Positions 53,830 through 64,000 of a stretch of DNA of 64,000 bases are shown here, piece after piece (the stretch's first letter is position 1; every line of letters begins with the position of its first letter). Below the pieces are notes generated by a model. That model ran no database searches and was not told the origin of the DNA. It saw only the letters and a list, made by a program, of their open reading frames with translations. Position numbers and translations under genes: made by a program. The stretch lies in assembly GCA_947095585.1 (NCBI GenBank), contig OX352761.1, positions 35,121,777 through 35,185,776 of the forward strand, in the 5' to 3' direction. The DNA comes from Nephrocerus scutellatus. Lineage: Eukaryota; Arthropoda; Insecta; Diptera; Pipunculidae.

Positions 53830-54115
53830 GGGATATAAGTCTTCGGAACATAAGTCCCCGGGATATAAGTCCAAAAAAAAATATTGGGTCTTATGCCCAC
53901 TGAACTTTGTCTGAGATGGGACATAAGTCCCAAATTTTAGGAGAAAATTAATGGAAAAAAAAATTTGTGGACTTTCATTACATACATAAAATGGCTCCTT
54001 TTAAAAGACGCAGTGACATAAGTCCAAAAATATTTTTTTGGGACTTATGTCCCGATGGGGTTGGACATTAGACCCTAATTCGATTTGCGACCTATGTCCC
54101 GCCAGAGCTTAAGAA
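53830..54115. repeat. Cluster of ACATAAGTCC motifs in both orientations
   Basis: GGACATAAGTCC-like motifs recur about eight times: GATATAAGTC, GAACATAAGTCCCC, GGGACATAAGTCCC, GTGACATAAGTCC and the inverse GGGACTTATGTCCCG. They lie between the gypsy linker and its integrase, so they are probably an inserted short repeat. No function is known to me. Confidence 0.55.
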
Positions 54116-54117
54116 TT

Positions 54118-54640
54118 CTATGTGGTTATTGTGCGTGGATACGCTAAGCAAATATCCGTATGAGATCCGGATGAGCCCAATTACAAGTTCGAACAGCATT
54201 AAAGCCTAACAAGCCGTGCTCGCAACTGAAGGTCTACCCGATTTTATAGTTAGCGACAACGGAACGTCCTTCGTATCAGAAGAATTTCAAACCAAACCAA
54301 ACTAGAAATGGAATTGAGCATCTCACCGTCATCTAATGGGAGGTTGTGAGAGGTGTGTTTGCACCTTCAAAACATCGACAAAAAAATAGTAATAACAGGT
54401 TGTTCAACGGAAGACGCTCTACTCAAGTTTTTGGCAACATATCGTTTCACCCCTGGGACTGAAGGGAAATCACCAGCTGAGTTGTTGCACGGCAGACAAC
54501 CCAAAACCTGTCTATCCCTAATGATCCCGCCCAAGGAACACCTAAAGGAAGTAAATCAAACGAAATTCCAAATTGGCAATTACGTTTTCACAAGGAATTC
54601 CGGAAAAGCCAAAAAGTGGTGGTCAGGTCAGGTCTCGTAC
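54118..54640 (+). pseudogene. Gypsy integrase core piece
   Basis: Reads CVDTLSKYPYEIRMSPITSS, EGLPDFIVSDNGTSFVSEEF, then TEDALLKFLATYRFTPGTEG and KSPAELLHGRQPKTCLSLM. The first and second catalytic Asp are present; the region of the third acidic residue (after SSNG) is broken by a stop. It ends where the G/T-rich repeat begins. Confidence 0.78.
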
Positions 54641-54659
54641 GATTTTTTGTGGAAGGCGA

Positions 54660-56600
54660 GTCTTGAGTGGTGTTCTTATGAGTGTTGTAGTGGTCAGGGG
54701 GTCTTGAGGTGGTCTTGAGGGGATCTTAAGGTGGTTTTAACAGGGTCTTAAGTGGGATCTTGAGGGAGATTTAAGGCGGTCTTGTGGGCTTCTTGAGATG
54801 GAGTCTTGGAGTTTTAAGAGTGGCTTGAGTTGGGTCCTTGTGATATTTAAGAGGGTCTTAAGACGAGTTTTGAGGGGTTCTTGAGGAGGTCTTGGGTTAA
54901 GCCCTGACGTAGCTTTGATGTTTTACGGGGTCTTTACGTGGTCTTGAGGGTGGTCTTAAGCGAGTTTTAAGATGTTCTTTAGTGGGGTTTTTTAAGTGAT
55001 CTTAAGGTGGTCTTGAGGTAGTCTTGAGGGAGTCTTGAGGGGTGTTTACGTGGTGTTAAGGTGGTTTTAATAGGGTCTTGAGGATGGTCTTAAGTGGGAT
55101 TCTTGATGGAGGGTCTTGAGGTAGTTTTGATAGGGTGTTTAGTGTGTTATTGATTGTTATTGGTCTTAAGAGGATGTTGAGGTGTTCTTGAGGGGTTATT
55201 GTTGGGGTTTCAGAGGGTATTTAGTGGCGTCTTGAAGAGATCTTTAGAGGGGATTTTTAGAGGGTCTGATAGGAACTTTCGTGGCTCTTAAGAGGGTTTT
55301 AATGGATTCTTGATGAGTGTAGAAAGTTTTGAGACGTTGAGCTTTTAAGAGGGTTGTGAGTGGTGTCTTTACGAAGAACTTGACGGGGTCTTAAGAGAGT
55401 TTTAAGGAAATCTTTAGTGGGGTCTTGGGGGGGGGGCTCGTAAGGGGGTTTTGAGAGGGTTTTGGAAGGATCTTTAGTCGACTCTTGAAGGGGTGTTGAG
55501 GTAGACTTGAGTGGGGTTTAAGGGCGGAAGGATCTTAAGAGATTTAACAAGGGACTTCAGAAGCCTTGAGAAGGATTTTAAAGGGGTCATGCGGAGGTTT
55601 GAAGGGGGGTTGAGGGGTCTTTTGGGTCTTAAGAGGGTTTTGAGGGGGTTTGGATTGGGACTTTAGGGGATCTTGAGGGGGTCTTTAGGTGGTATTGTGG
55701 TGGGCACCGAGGGGGTCTTAAGAGGATTTTATGGTGGTCTTAAGGGGGTTTTGAGGAGGTCTTAAGAGGTTTTGGCGGTATTTTGATAGAGCTGTGAGTG
55801 TTATCTTGAGGGGCTCCTAAGAGGGTTTTAAGCGGGTTGTTTAGGTGGTCCCGAGTGGTGGTTAAGTAGGTTTTTAGAGGGATGTGAGTGGAGTCTTATG
55901 GGGGTCTTTAGGCCTCTTTCGACGGGGGACTTGAGGGTATTTTGAGAGAGCCCAGAGGGGGTTTTGAGCGGCTCTTAATAGGGTTTTGAGGAATTCTTGA
56001 GGGGTTTTTAATAGGTCTTGAAGGGTTTTGAGGGGGTGTTACTGTGGTCTTGAGTGGGGCTTAAGGTGGTTTTGAGAGGGTTGTGAGTAGAGTCTTGACG
56101 GGTTTTTAGGTGGTCTCGACGGGGATATTGAAGGTATTTTAAAATAGCCCTGAGTGCGGTCTTGAGCCCCTAAGAAGGTTTTAAAGAATTCTTGAGTGGG
56201 TCTTGAGAGGGTTTTAAGAGGATATTTAGTAGGGTATTGAGGGGGTTTTAAGGGAAGTCTTGGGGGGTCTTGAGTGGGTCTTACGAGGGTTTGAAGGGGT
56301 TCTTTAGGTTGGCTTCATGGAGTTTTGCGAGGGTCGTGGAGGTTTAAGGGGGTCTTCAGGGGGTTTTCTGGGAGTTTTTGTGGGGTTTTGAGTGGTATTA
56401 AGGGACTTTTGAGGCGTGGTTTGAATGGGGTCTCTAAGGGGTTTTGAGATGGTCTTGAGTAAGTTTTGAAAGGGTCGTATTTTATTGGGTCTTAAGGTGG
56501 CATTGATGGGGTCTGAAGGTCTCGAATGTGTCTTGAGGGGTTTTCTTGGGGTCTTCTAGGCGTATTTTGGGGGTATTTTGGGGGTCTTTTTACGGTTTCC
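54660..56600 (+). repeat. G/T-rich degenerate minisatellite
   Basis: About 1.9 kb of loosely repeating GGGTCTTGAGG, GGGTTTTGAGG and GGTCTTAAG motifs with almost no C outside the TCTT core. Spacing varies between roughly 11 and 25 bases, so no fixed period holds. No open frame of note. Part of it is duplicated at 57376. Confidence 0.8.
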
Positions 56601-57375
56601 ATATTACCATCCCATCTTCATGTTACTGAAGTTATATATAAAATTTTTTATTAAAAACTTTAAAGTATAAAATAAAATATTAAAAAAATTGTTATTAAAA
56701 ATGCTTTTATTACAGTATAACAAAAGGTAGAAAATAAAATTTGTGATCGATATGGAGCAGCTAGAACTGTTATAAAATAAATGAAAATTGCTGCAATGTT
56801 TATAATGGAAATCTGGAATATTTGAGGCTAAAAAAACAACCCATAAAAATACAATTTTTCATGTAAATTCTCTAATAGGAGATGGGTATGTGTAAAATTT
56901 GAAGAAAATAGAGCTAATTTTTAAAAAATTTATATGGGCACCCCTCGGACCTCAGGGCCTCACTCCAAAAACTTTACAAAAAATTTTGTCCATCGGAGTT
57001 ACACACGTATATAAAATTTGAAAAAAATCGGGCTAAGTTGTTTAAAAAATTTGTTGGGCCCCATGACCCTCCAAACACTGTCTCAAAAATTTTTGCAAAA
57101 AGTGTTGCTCATCGGAGATACACACGTATATAAAATTTAAAAAAATCGGGTTAATTTTTTTAAAAAAATTTTTGGGGCCCAATGACCCTTGGGCCCGTGG
57201 TCTCCAAATTTTTTGCAAAAAGTGTTGCCCATCGGAGATACACACGTATATAAAATTTAAAAAAAATTGGGTTAATTTTTTTTTAAATTTTGGGGCCACA
57301 CGACCCCGGGACCCAGGGTCTCCAAATTTTTTACAAAAAGGTGTATCGGAGATACACATGTGTATTAAATTTGAA
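55642..57375 (+). repeat. Tandem duplication, first copy (1734 bp)
   Basis: The sequence from GAGGGGGTTTGGATTGGGAC is repeated starting at 57376. It includes the 3' part of the G/T-rich minisatellite, an AT-rich spacer and a family C element (56835-57375). Confidence 0.82.
56835..57375 (+). repeat. Family C element at the end of duplication copy 1
   Basis: Head AACAACCCATAAAAATACAA, then four units with ACACACGTATATAAAATTT boxes; cut at the duplication junction, so it lacks the tail. Confidence 0.75.
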
Positions 57376-59010
57376 GAGGGGGTTTGGATTGGGACTTTAG
57401 GGGATCTTGAGGGGGTCTTTAGGTGGTATTGTGGTGGGCACCGAGGGGGTCTTAAGAGGATTTTATGGTGGTCTTAAGGGGGTTTTGAGGAGGTCTTAAG
57501 AGGTTTTGGCGGTATTTTGATAGAGCTGTGAGTGTTATCTTGAGGGGCTCCTAAGAGGGTTTTAAGCGGGTTGTTTAGGTGGTCCCGAGTGGTGGTTAAG
57601 TAGGTTTTTAGAGGGATGTGAGTGGAGTCTTATGGGGGTCTTTAGGCCTCTTTCGACGGGGGACTTGAGGGTATTTTGAGAGAGCCCAGAGGGGGTTTTG
57701 AGCGGCTCTTAATAGGGTTTTGAGGAATTCTTGAGGGGTTTTTAATAGGTCTTGAAGGGTCTTGAGGGGGTGTTACTGTGGTCTTGAGTGGGGCTTAAGG
57801 TGGTTTTGAGAGGGTTGTGAGTAGAGTCTTGACGGGTTTTTAGGTGGTCTCGACGGGGATATTGAAGGTATTTTAAAATAGCCCTGAGTGCGGTCTTGAG
57901 CCCCTAAGAAGGTTTTAAAGAATTCTTGAGTGGGTCTTGAGAGGGTTTTAAGAGGATATTTAGTAGGGTATTGAGGGGGTTTTAAGGGAAGTCTTGGGGG
58001 GTCTTGAGTGGGTCTTACGAGGGTTTGAAGGGGTTCTTTAGGTTGGCTTCATGGAGTTTTGCGAGGGTCGTGGAGGTTTAAGGGGGTCTTCAGGGGGTTT
58101 TCTGGGAGTTTTTGTGGGGTTTTGAGTGGTATTAAGGGACTTTTGAGGCGTGGTTTGAATGGGGTCTCTAAGGGGTTTTGAGATGGTCTTGAGTAAGTTT
58201 TGAAAGGGTCGTATTTTATTGGGTCTTAAGGTGGCATTGATGGGGTCTGAAGGTCTCGAATGTGTCTTGAGGGGTTTTCTTGGGGTCTTCTAGGCGTATT
58301 TTGGGGGTATTTTGGGGGTATTTTGGGGGTCTTTTGGGGGTCTTTTTACGGTTTCCATATTACCATCCCATCTTCATGTTACTGAAGTTATATATAAAAT
58401 TTTTTATTAAAAAATTTAAAGTATAAAATAAAATATTAAAAAAATTGTTATTAAAAATGCTTTTATTACAGTATAACAAAAGGTAGAAAATAAAATTTGT
58501 GGTCGATATGGAGCAGCTAGAACTGTTATAAAATAAATGAAAATTGCTGCAATGTTTATAATGGAAATCTGGAATATTTGAGGCTAAAAAAACAACCCAT
58601 AAAAATACAATTTTTCATGTAAATTCTCTAATAGGAGATGGGTATGTGTAAAATTTGAAGAAAATAGAGCTAATTTTTAAAAAATTTATATGGGCACCCC
58701 TCGGACCTCAGGGCCTCACTCCAAAAACTTTACAAAAAATTTTGTCCATCGGAGTTACACACGTATATAAAATTTGAAAAAATCGGGCTAAGTTTTTTAA
58801 AAAATTTGTTGGGCCCCATGACCCTCCAAACACTGTCTCCAAAATTTTTGCAAAAAGTGTTGCCCATCGGAGATACACACGTATATAAAATTAAAAAAAA
58901 TCGGGTTAATTTTTTTTTAAATTTTGGGGCCCCACGACCCCGGGACCCAGGGTCTCCAAATTTTTTACAAAAAGTTTTGTCTATCGGAGATACACATGTG
59001 TATAAAATTT
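57376..59010 (+). repeat. Tandem duplication, second copy
   Basis: Near-identical to the first copy over long stretches; visible differences are a single-base change in the TTGAAGGG block (about 57759), two extra TTTTGGGGGT units near 58320 and one missing family C unit near 58900. Confidence 0.82.
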
Positions 59011-59222
59011 GAAGAAAATCGAGTAAAATATTTGTAGTGGAGCCCACCGACCCCGTGGCCCGAGGGTCCTCACATTTTAATAGAAAGTGTTGTCATCGGA
59101 GATATGCATGTGTGCAAAATTTCAATAACATAGGACGTGAGTCAAAAACTGATCGCAAGATTCCATGACACACAAATCCACAAACACACGGGGAAGTGAA
59201 GTTAATATAGAGAATTTAAAAA
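58595..59222 (+). repeat. Family C element in duplication copy 2, with tail
   Basis: Same head as 56835, three to four units, then the closing unit and tail GAAGTTAATATAGAGAATTT near 59215. Confidence 0.75.
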
Positions 59223-60687
59223 AGCACAAAAATTCAAAGCACCATACTAAGAATTTGAGAATTTAAAAAGCAGGTTAAAAGAGATAGTTATAGATTTTTT
59301 GATCATCTTGTTGTTTTGTTTATCGTGTCTTTAATCCAAAAATTTGCGTTATGCCTCAATAATAATTATTTCTATAGTCACCTGGCAGATAAATAAAACT
59401 GTTACTCAAAACTTGGTCATTACGTCCGTCAAGACGATTACCGATTACAACAAAAAAAAAACTTTTGAAGAAATTAATTTAAAAGTTATTGGAAAATATT
59501 TATTTTAATCTTTAACATAAAGTTTGCGTTCTGATTCTTTGATTATTGTTATTTATTTGCATCCGTACGCATACAATTTGCGTACAATAAAAATTACAGA
59601 TTTTTTGATAAAGATTTAAATTTTCTTACTAACTTTCAACTCTCCGTATTTTAAAGCAACTGGCTGTATGAAAGGTATAAATAAAACAATCTACTTTTCT
59701 TCCCATAAAGCTCACCTGTCTACGTAGCTCTGATTGCCATGGAATTTTGTCTTTCTGAACTAGAAATTACCTTGGTGTGTTCTACCGTCTGAATACTTTA
59801 AAGAAGCTAGAAAATAAATAAAATAAGAGCGCCGTATGTACTTCCTTTTACAATTTTTATGGCCTACGGCGTTTGTAAAGAAAACCTTATATAATTTCTG
59901 GGCCAAAGGCGGTTTTATGCTTTTTATAATATTATATTCAGCAAAAATGAACAAGACCACTTATTCAATAATTTATTTTTTCATTTATTTAACTCTACGA
60001 TAATTTTCTATATTCGTAGCCGCTGTCAAAGTTGAAGTTGTACATACGTTATACAAACAACTGAGAAAAAAAACTAATATGTATATACGTATGTATTAAA
60101 GCCAGTAAAGTCTTTTGCACAAAGTAAAAAAAAGGATACGTAGTATATTTACGATAACTAATTGAAAAATGTTATATCACATTTTTGTCCTAATCATGAG
60201 TGTAATGTGTATTATGCGTCATAGTAATTTACAAACATCACAGTAAATATTTTATAAGAATACACCAAAACTACAGGGATTATTATTTTAAAATCGTATT
60301 CCTGCTTTACGCATAAAAATATGATATGGAGCAAAGCAAATTACTTTAAATTTAAATATTTATGTGTAATAATGATATAATGAGTTTGCGTTGTAATCAC
60401 ACCGATAATGGAATAGAATTTTCTCGGTTGCTGCGCGTTCTCTTATAAATTTCTAGTACGAGTATGTAGGCGCGAATCTTGTCATGCATAACACTTGTAT
60501 ATAATTGAATGTTAAGTTTGCTGTGACGCTGTGTTGGCAGCAACTGAAATGTATTTGCTGGTTATGTAAATAGTGTTTTCGCTATCCCATATTTCGACAA
60601 GTGATACTGCTATACTGTTAACTGGGTGGTGCATCACAATTGAATCACAAAAATTAATTAAATTCAGTATGCAAAAATCTGCAAAAA
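59223..60687. other. 3' flank of the minus-strand receptor, no other gene
   Basis: AT-rich. It should hold the 3' UTR of the receptor; no unambiguous poly(A) signal could be assigned. No repeat family is recognised. Confidence 0.45.
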
Positions 60688-61694
60688 CTATCGTCGTGTT
60701 GACATCGTATTACTAGGAAATTGTGCTTTCGCTGAGCTGCTAAAAAACCGCTTAAAAGTCAGTCGATAGAATGCCACGCGAAAGTCAACACTATAAAATG
60801 CATAAATAAATGGATTGATTGCACTGTTAAACCACCCCAGCCATGTAAGTATGTTGGCGAGAGTCCTGCTTACTTGATGCTCTGCTAGAAATGGTGTGAT
60901 CAAGTAGTAAATGAAGAAGGGCATCCAGCAGGCAATAAAGCCGCCGACAACAATGCTGAGCGTTTGTGTGGTTTTGTTTTCCTTCTTCAGCGATGTAATT
61001 CTATTCGAAAGAGATTTCTGCTGGTGAAGGTTTCGAGTGTTGCGACTGTTGCGACTGTTGTAGATGTCGGTTGTGGTTTGAAGCGTTGTGCTTAGGTGGT
61101 GTCGGACGCTGTGGCGCTGCTGACCGCTGCACGACCAATGTTTTTCGACGTTTGTCGAGTTTATGGCAGCAAAAGATTGCTGCCGTTTCAACGATGACGG
61201 TCGTGACGATGTGGCTAATTCATATAAGCCGTTTTTCGATGACAAAATGTCATTTTCATCGAACACTACCTCGTGCAGTTCCTTATTTATTGTTTGGCTA
61301 GACAGCGTGCGGGCTGCAGCTATATGTTTCTTTTGGCCAGAACTAAGATCCTGCTCAAAATTATCCTGATTTACTTCACCATCCACGCCAACGGATGTAT
61401 ATTTTTTGAATTTCTAAAAAAAAAAAAAAACATTTAGCGGGTTTAAAGTAAAGAAGAAAAGTAAAGTAAAAATTAAAATTAAATGCTAATATGAGCCGAT
61501 TTACGAGTACCTTATTATGCACACTGATGTCGGTCATGTTATCATGCCTAGATGCCACAACGCATGAAATCCTTGCATAAACGTAAATCATAACAGACAT
61601 GGGAATAAAAAACGATCCCATTGCGGAGAAAATCACATATCCCTTGTTCTGGTTATATCGGCATTCGTTTAAATCCCTGCGACCTGGCTCGTAC
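60688..61694 (-). CDS. Aminergic GPCR paralogue (TyrR-like), last two exons
   Basis: Exon 61694-61511 (after acceptor TATTCAG) codes [20 protein letters not shown], the TM5 region [20 protein letters not shown] and SRHDNMTDISVHNK; exon 61413-60688 codes KFKKYTSVGV, the rest of a roughly 150-residue third loop, TM6 (VVGGFIACWMPFFIYYLITP), TM7 ([17 protein letters not shown]) and a tail ending STRR at the TAG 60690-60688. Both exons are intact and join in phase 0. The junctions are the same as in the plus-strand gene at 33534-40245, and the TM5-TM7 sequences are close, so they are paralogues. The TM1-TM4 exons are not in 61695-64000. A tyramine receptor is the most likely identity. Confidence 0.82.
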
Positions 61695-61918
61695 CTGAAT
61701 ACAAGAATATAAAATTAGGAAAACATTACAACTATGTGCGCATGAGTACATAGATAGTATATATTCGGGATTGCTTAATAACTTGTAAAATTTAGTAAAA
61801 TGAATATAAATAAAAAATCTTATTCTGTCATGGACGTTGCTCTGGCCATACGATTTTTAAAAGTGCAACCAAACTAAACCCAAGAAGCGCATAAATAAAT
61901 AATAGAACCTAAAGATAT

Positions 61919-62417
61919 TGTTACGAAATACAGGCTTTCGAGTTCGTAAAGGATTTTGCAAATAAAATACAACACAAGTTTATTAATTTACAAATAACAA
62001 CTTTAATTTACAACCAGTAATAATAACACAAGTTCACAATTTATACTGGTGATAACTTTAAATGTACACAAGAAAACCTATAATACTTGTACTTTACAAT
62101 AATTCTGCAAGCAAGAACTTTTACAACTTCACTGGTTAAATTCCAATTAACTAATCATCTTATTTCGGCCTAACGCCTCTATTTATATTCAATTAAATGC
62201 TTCCAGAAACTTCCAATGTTATAGATAGAAATATCGAGAAAAGACCAGAAAAATGTAGCCTTATTCCCTTATTTCCAACTAACGATACTTATATGTAATG
62301 AATCATCTTCTAAAAATAGACTACATGTTCAATCATGTTCTTTTACTAAAACCGCATAAACCGGCTTGACTACTTGTTTGACCAGTACACAATGACTCAA
62401 ACTTGCAGCCGGTTACA
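61919..62417 (-). repeat. Possible solo LTR
   Basis: The minus strand begins TGTAACCGGCTGCAAG at 62417 and ends TTTCGTAACA at 61919, with AATAAACTTGTGTTG near 61975 as a possible poly(A) region. TG..CA ends and length fit an LTR, but no target duplication is seen. It lies in the receptor intron. Confidence 0.4.
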
Positions 62418-62674
62418 TTTAAATTTTAAATAATATAAAGACTTACAGCCTAAAAGTATGCTACATAAAAGTGCGTATTTTTAGTATGTAGTATTTTCTT
62501 AGTTCTAATTTTAAGTACTTATTTTTGGTGCATTGCGATTTATCTAGGATTCGAACCTTATGCACTACCGACTACTTTTCGTTTCTTTTAGGTATGCAGT
62601 ATTTACATTGCTATTTATCTTAGGATTCTAATTCTATGATATGCGCTACTAACTACTTTTTGTAACAAAATCAG
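62418..62674. repeat. Imperfect ~110-bp duplication
   Basis: TTTATCTAGGATTCGAACC and TTTATCTTAGGATTCTAATT, each followed by a TATGCnCTACnnACTACTTTT block, indicate a local diverged duplication at about 62465-62575 and 62585-62665. Confidence 0.45.
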
Positions 62675-62945
62675 CACAAAAAACAACCCATAAAAATTAA
62701 AATTTTTCTTGCAAATTCTCTAATCGAGGATACACACATGTGTGCACAGTTTGAATTAAATCGGGTTAGTTTTTAAAATGTATATAGGAGCCCCTCGGTC
62801 CTGAGGCCCAATCCAAATTTTTAAAACACTCAAAAATGCATATGTGTGCAAAGAATGAATAAAATCGGGCTTTAGGAAGTGGGTCTAAAATTAATCATAA
62901 GATTGCAGCCACAGACAAGCACACGGGCACGCGAAGTTAATATGT
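62675..62945 (+). repeat. Family C element, short copy
   Basis: Head AACAACCCATAAAAATTAAA, TAAATTCTCTAATCG-like box, two units and the tail CACGGGCACGCGAAGTTAAT ending near 62943. Confidence 0.72.
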
Positions 62946-63350
62946 TACGAAAGTTAGGCTCTGGTAGAATTCCAAATAACTTATCGAATCTCTGCGGCAA
63001 AAAGCCGCATATTTACAATAAATCAAAAGCTTCGCGAAGGATACAACCTTTTCTACTGTTTTCCATTCGAACAACCTAGAGTGCGCTAGATCACTCTATC
63101 ATGCTGCTTGTGTACCGAGGATAAAATCCAAAGTATGTATCAAACAAATGCTCCTTATACGCCGAGAGCAATGTCCAAAGTACATACAAGTATGTATCAG
63201 ACAAACAGGTTTGACTACATATTTGGGAACACCAGTGCATATTGGTAAAAACTAATGGCATAATCTTTCAACCATGCTACTTAATGTCTAAAAGTATACA
63301 ATTTCTTAATTCTAATAAATAATAATATTCGGCGCGACAGAACGTTGCGG
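62946..63350 (+). other. LTR-like or LINE leader sequence, unassigned
   Basis: Starts TGTTACGAAAGTTAGGCT directly behind family C and ends in an AATAAATAATAATATTCGG stretch. It could be a second LTR-type sequence or the leader of the LINE that follows; neither is proved. Confidence 0.3.
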
Positions 63351-63424
63351 TCCAAGGCCGTCTAAGTTATTACTCTCGAACGTTTCTCAGACATTCGTGG
63401 GAGTTATGACCGTGAAAAAATACC

Positions 63425-64000
63425 GTGAATTATCGTGGCTGCTCTGTCATAAAGGAACTACGAAAACTAAGAAATGGTTTAGTAAATAAAAAGTCCAAGG
63501 AAAGTGGTCTGCCGATTGTTACAAGAGTAACAGAATCTAATAATACAACAAGTATAAGTATCAATACTCTCCCTAGTCACCACGCTATGCAGGGTAGCAC
63601 AAAATGTACAATATGTACACAGGGAAACTGCAGAAAATAGTATCAATGGTTAAGTCACTGAAGACAATGCTATGGAACACGAATGGCCTAATAAAAAACA
63701 AAGATGAATTGCAGATAGTGTTAGTAATAGAATAAATCGATGTGTACATGCTATCAGAATCACACTTTACAAACCAATAACTTATAAATTTAGGAACTAT
63801 AATATATATTACACATATCATACAACAATGCATGTGGCGATAGTGCAATAATAGTCAGACGATGTATAGATTATTACGGAAAAGAAAAATTTTGCACCGC
63901 TGAATTTCACGCAACAACAATAAACATCAGAACGGAGAAACTTATATTATCACTCACATATAGTCCACCAAGCCATAAAACTAGTTTTGAATAATATCAG
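63425..64000 (+). pseudogene. Jockey-type LINE: ORF1 end and endonuclease start, runs off the window
   Basis: A frame ending CTICTQGNCRK at 63640 may be the end of an ORF1 product. From about 63648 the endonuclease begins: LWNTNGLIKNKDELQIVLVI, then DVYMLSESHFT. In another frame NACGDSAIIVRRCIDYY and CTAEFHATTINIRT are followed by LSLTYSPPSHKTSF near 63955. Stops and frameshifts show decay. The RT domain lies beyond the window. Confidence 0.68.

Larger units (their letters stand above)
46215..54640 (+). mobile_element. Ty3/gypsy retrotransposon broken by nested insertions
   Basis: Consecutive pol pieces lie in order and orientation: RT (46215-46862), RNase H (48267-48600), the RNase H to integrase linker (53600-53820) and integrase (54118-54640). 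The gaps hold a TIR element with a hAT-like insert, a satellite block, a mariner and a short-repeat cluster. Gag and LTRs are not recognised. Stops and a deletion in RT show it was already decaying. Confidence 0.78.

Noticed and set aside
57042..59047. About 100-codon frames on both strands with recurring CISDGQHFLQK-type or CVSPIDKTFCKK-type strings
   Set aside because: They are the family C minisatellite read through; the same strings recur wherever family C occurs, in any orientation.

Overview
The window reads as nuclear DNA of an insect, most likely a higher fly; a tephritid-like fruit fly is my inference. The reasons are spliced genes with short fly-type introns, two neurohormone/amine GPCR loci, AT-rich spacers, and a dense load of insect-type transposable elements, including DD41D mariner copies of the kind first described in Ceratitis. 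There is no bacterial, viral or organellar gene order. About 4 kb is conventional coding sequence; the rest is intron, spacer and transposon.

Three host genes are visible. (1) 3742-12639, plus strand: the seven-transmembrane half of a glycoprotein-hormone-receptor-like LGR (Lgr1). Six exons splice in one continuous frame; the leucine-rich ectodomain exons lie upstream, outside the window. Its fourth intron in the window is 7.5 kb and carries repeats plus one LINE inserted inside another. (2) 33534-40245, plus strand: a complete five-exon aminergic GPCR of 550 residues, best read as a tyramine-type receptor. (3) 61694-60688, minus strand: the last two exons of a close paralogue with the same splice junctions, facing the second gene tail to tail. 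Its upstream exons are not in the window.

Region by region: 1-2045 Ty3/gypsy pol remnant; 2068-3551 interspersed repeats and a LINE 3' end; 3742-12639 Lgr1; 13213-18520 a TE field (minisatellite-bearing family C, Helitrons, mariner, 118-bp repeat, gypsy pieces, a tRNA-derived SINE, LINE RNase H); 18690-23215 LINE fragments; 23641-25715 a long family C array and other repeats; 28950-31815 RTE-like LINE, DD41D mariner relic and family C; 33534-40245 amine GPCR with a repeat-filled third intron; 40352-45473 TIR element, family E, family C and self-nested hAT-type MITEs; 46215-54640 a gypsy element broken apart by nested insertions (MITE, hAT-like element, 118-bp satellite block, rosa-like mariner, a direct/inverted motif cluster); 54660-59220 a G/T-rich degenerate minisatellite with a recent 1.73-kb tandem duplication; 60688-61694 second amine GPCR; 61919-64000 LTR-like sequences and a Jockey-type LINE that runs off the end.

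The strongest unusual signals are structural rather than a new pathway: precise target-site duplications that resolve the nested insertions, a 118-bp satellite organised in 354-bp higher-order units, a widely dispersed element with an internal ~110-120 bp minisatellite, exact A/T Helitron insertion into that element, and a paralogous amine-receptor pair. I see no CRISPR array and no recognisable new defence or biosynthetic system. Family labels A to H are mine and only serve to cross-refer copies in this window.
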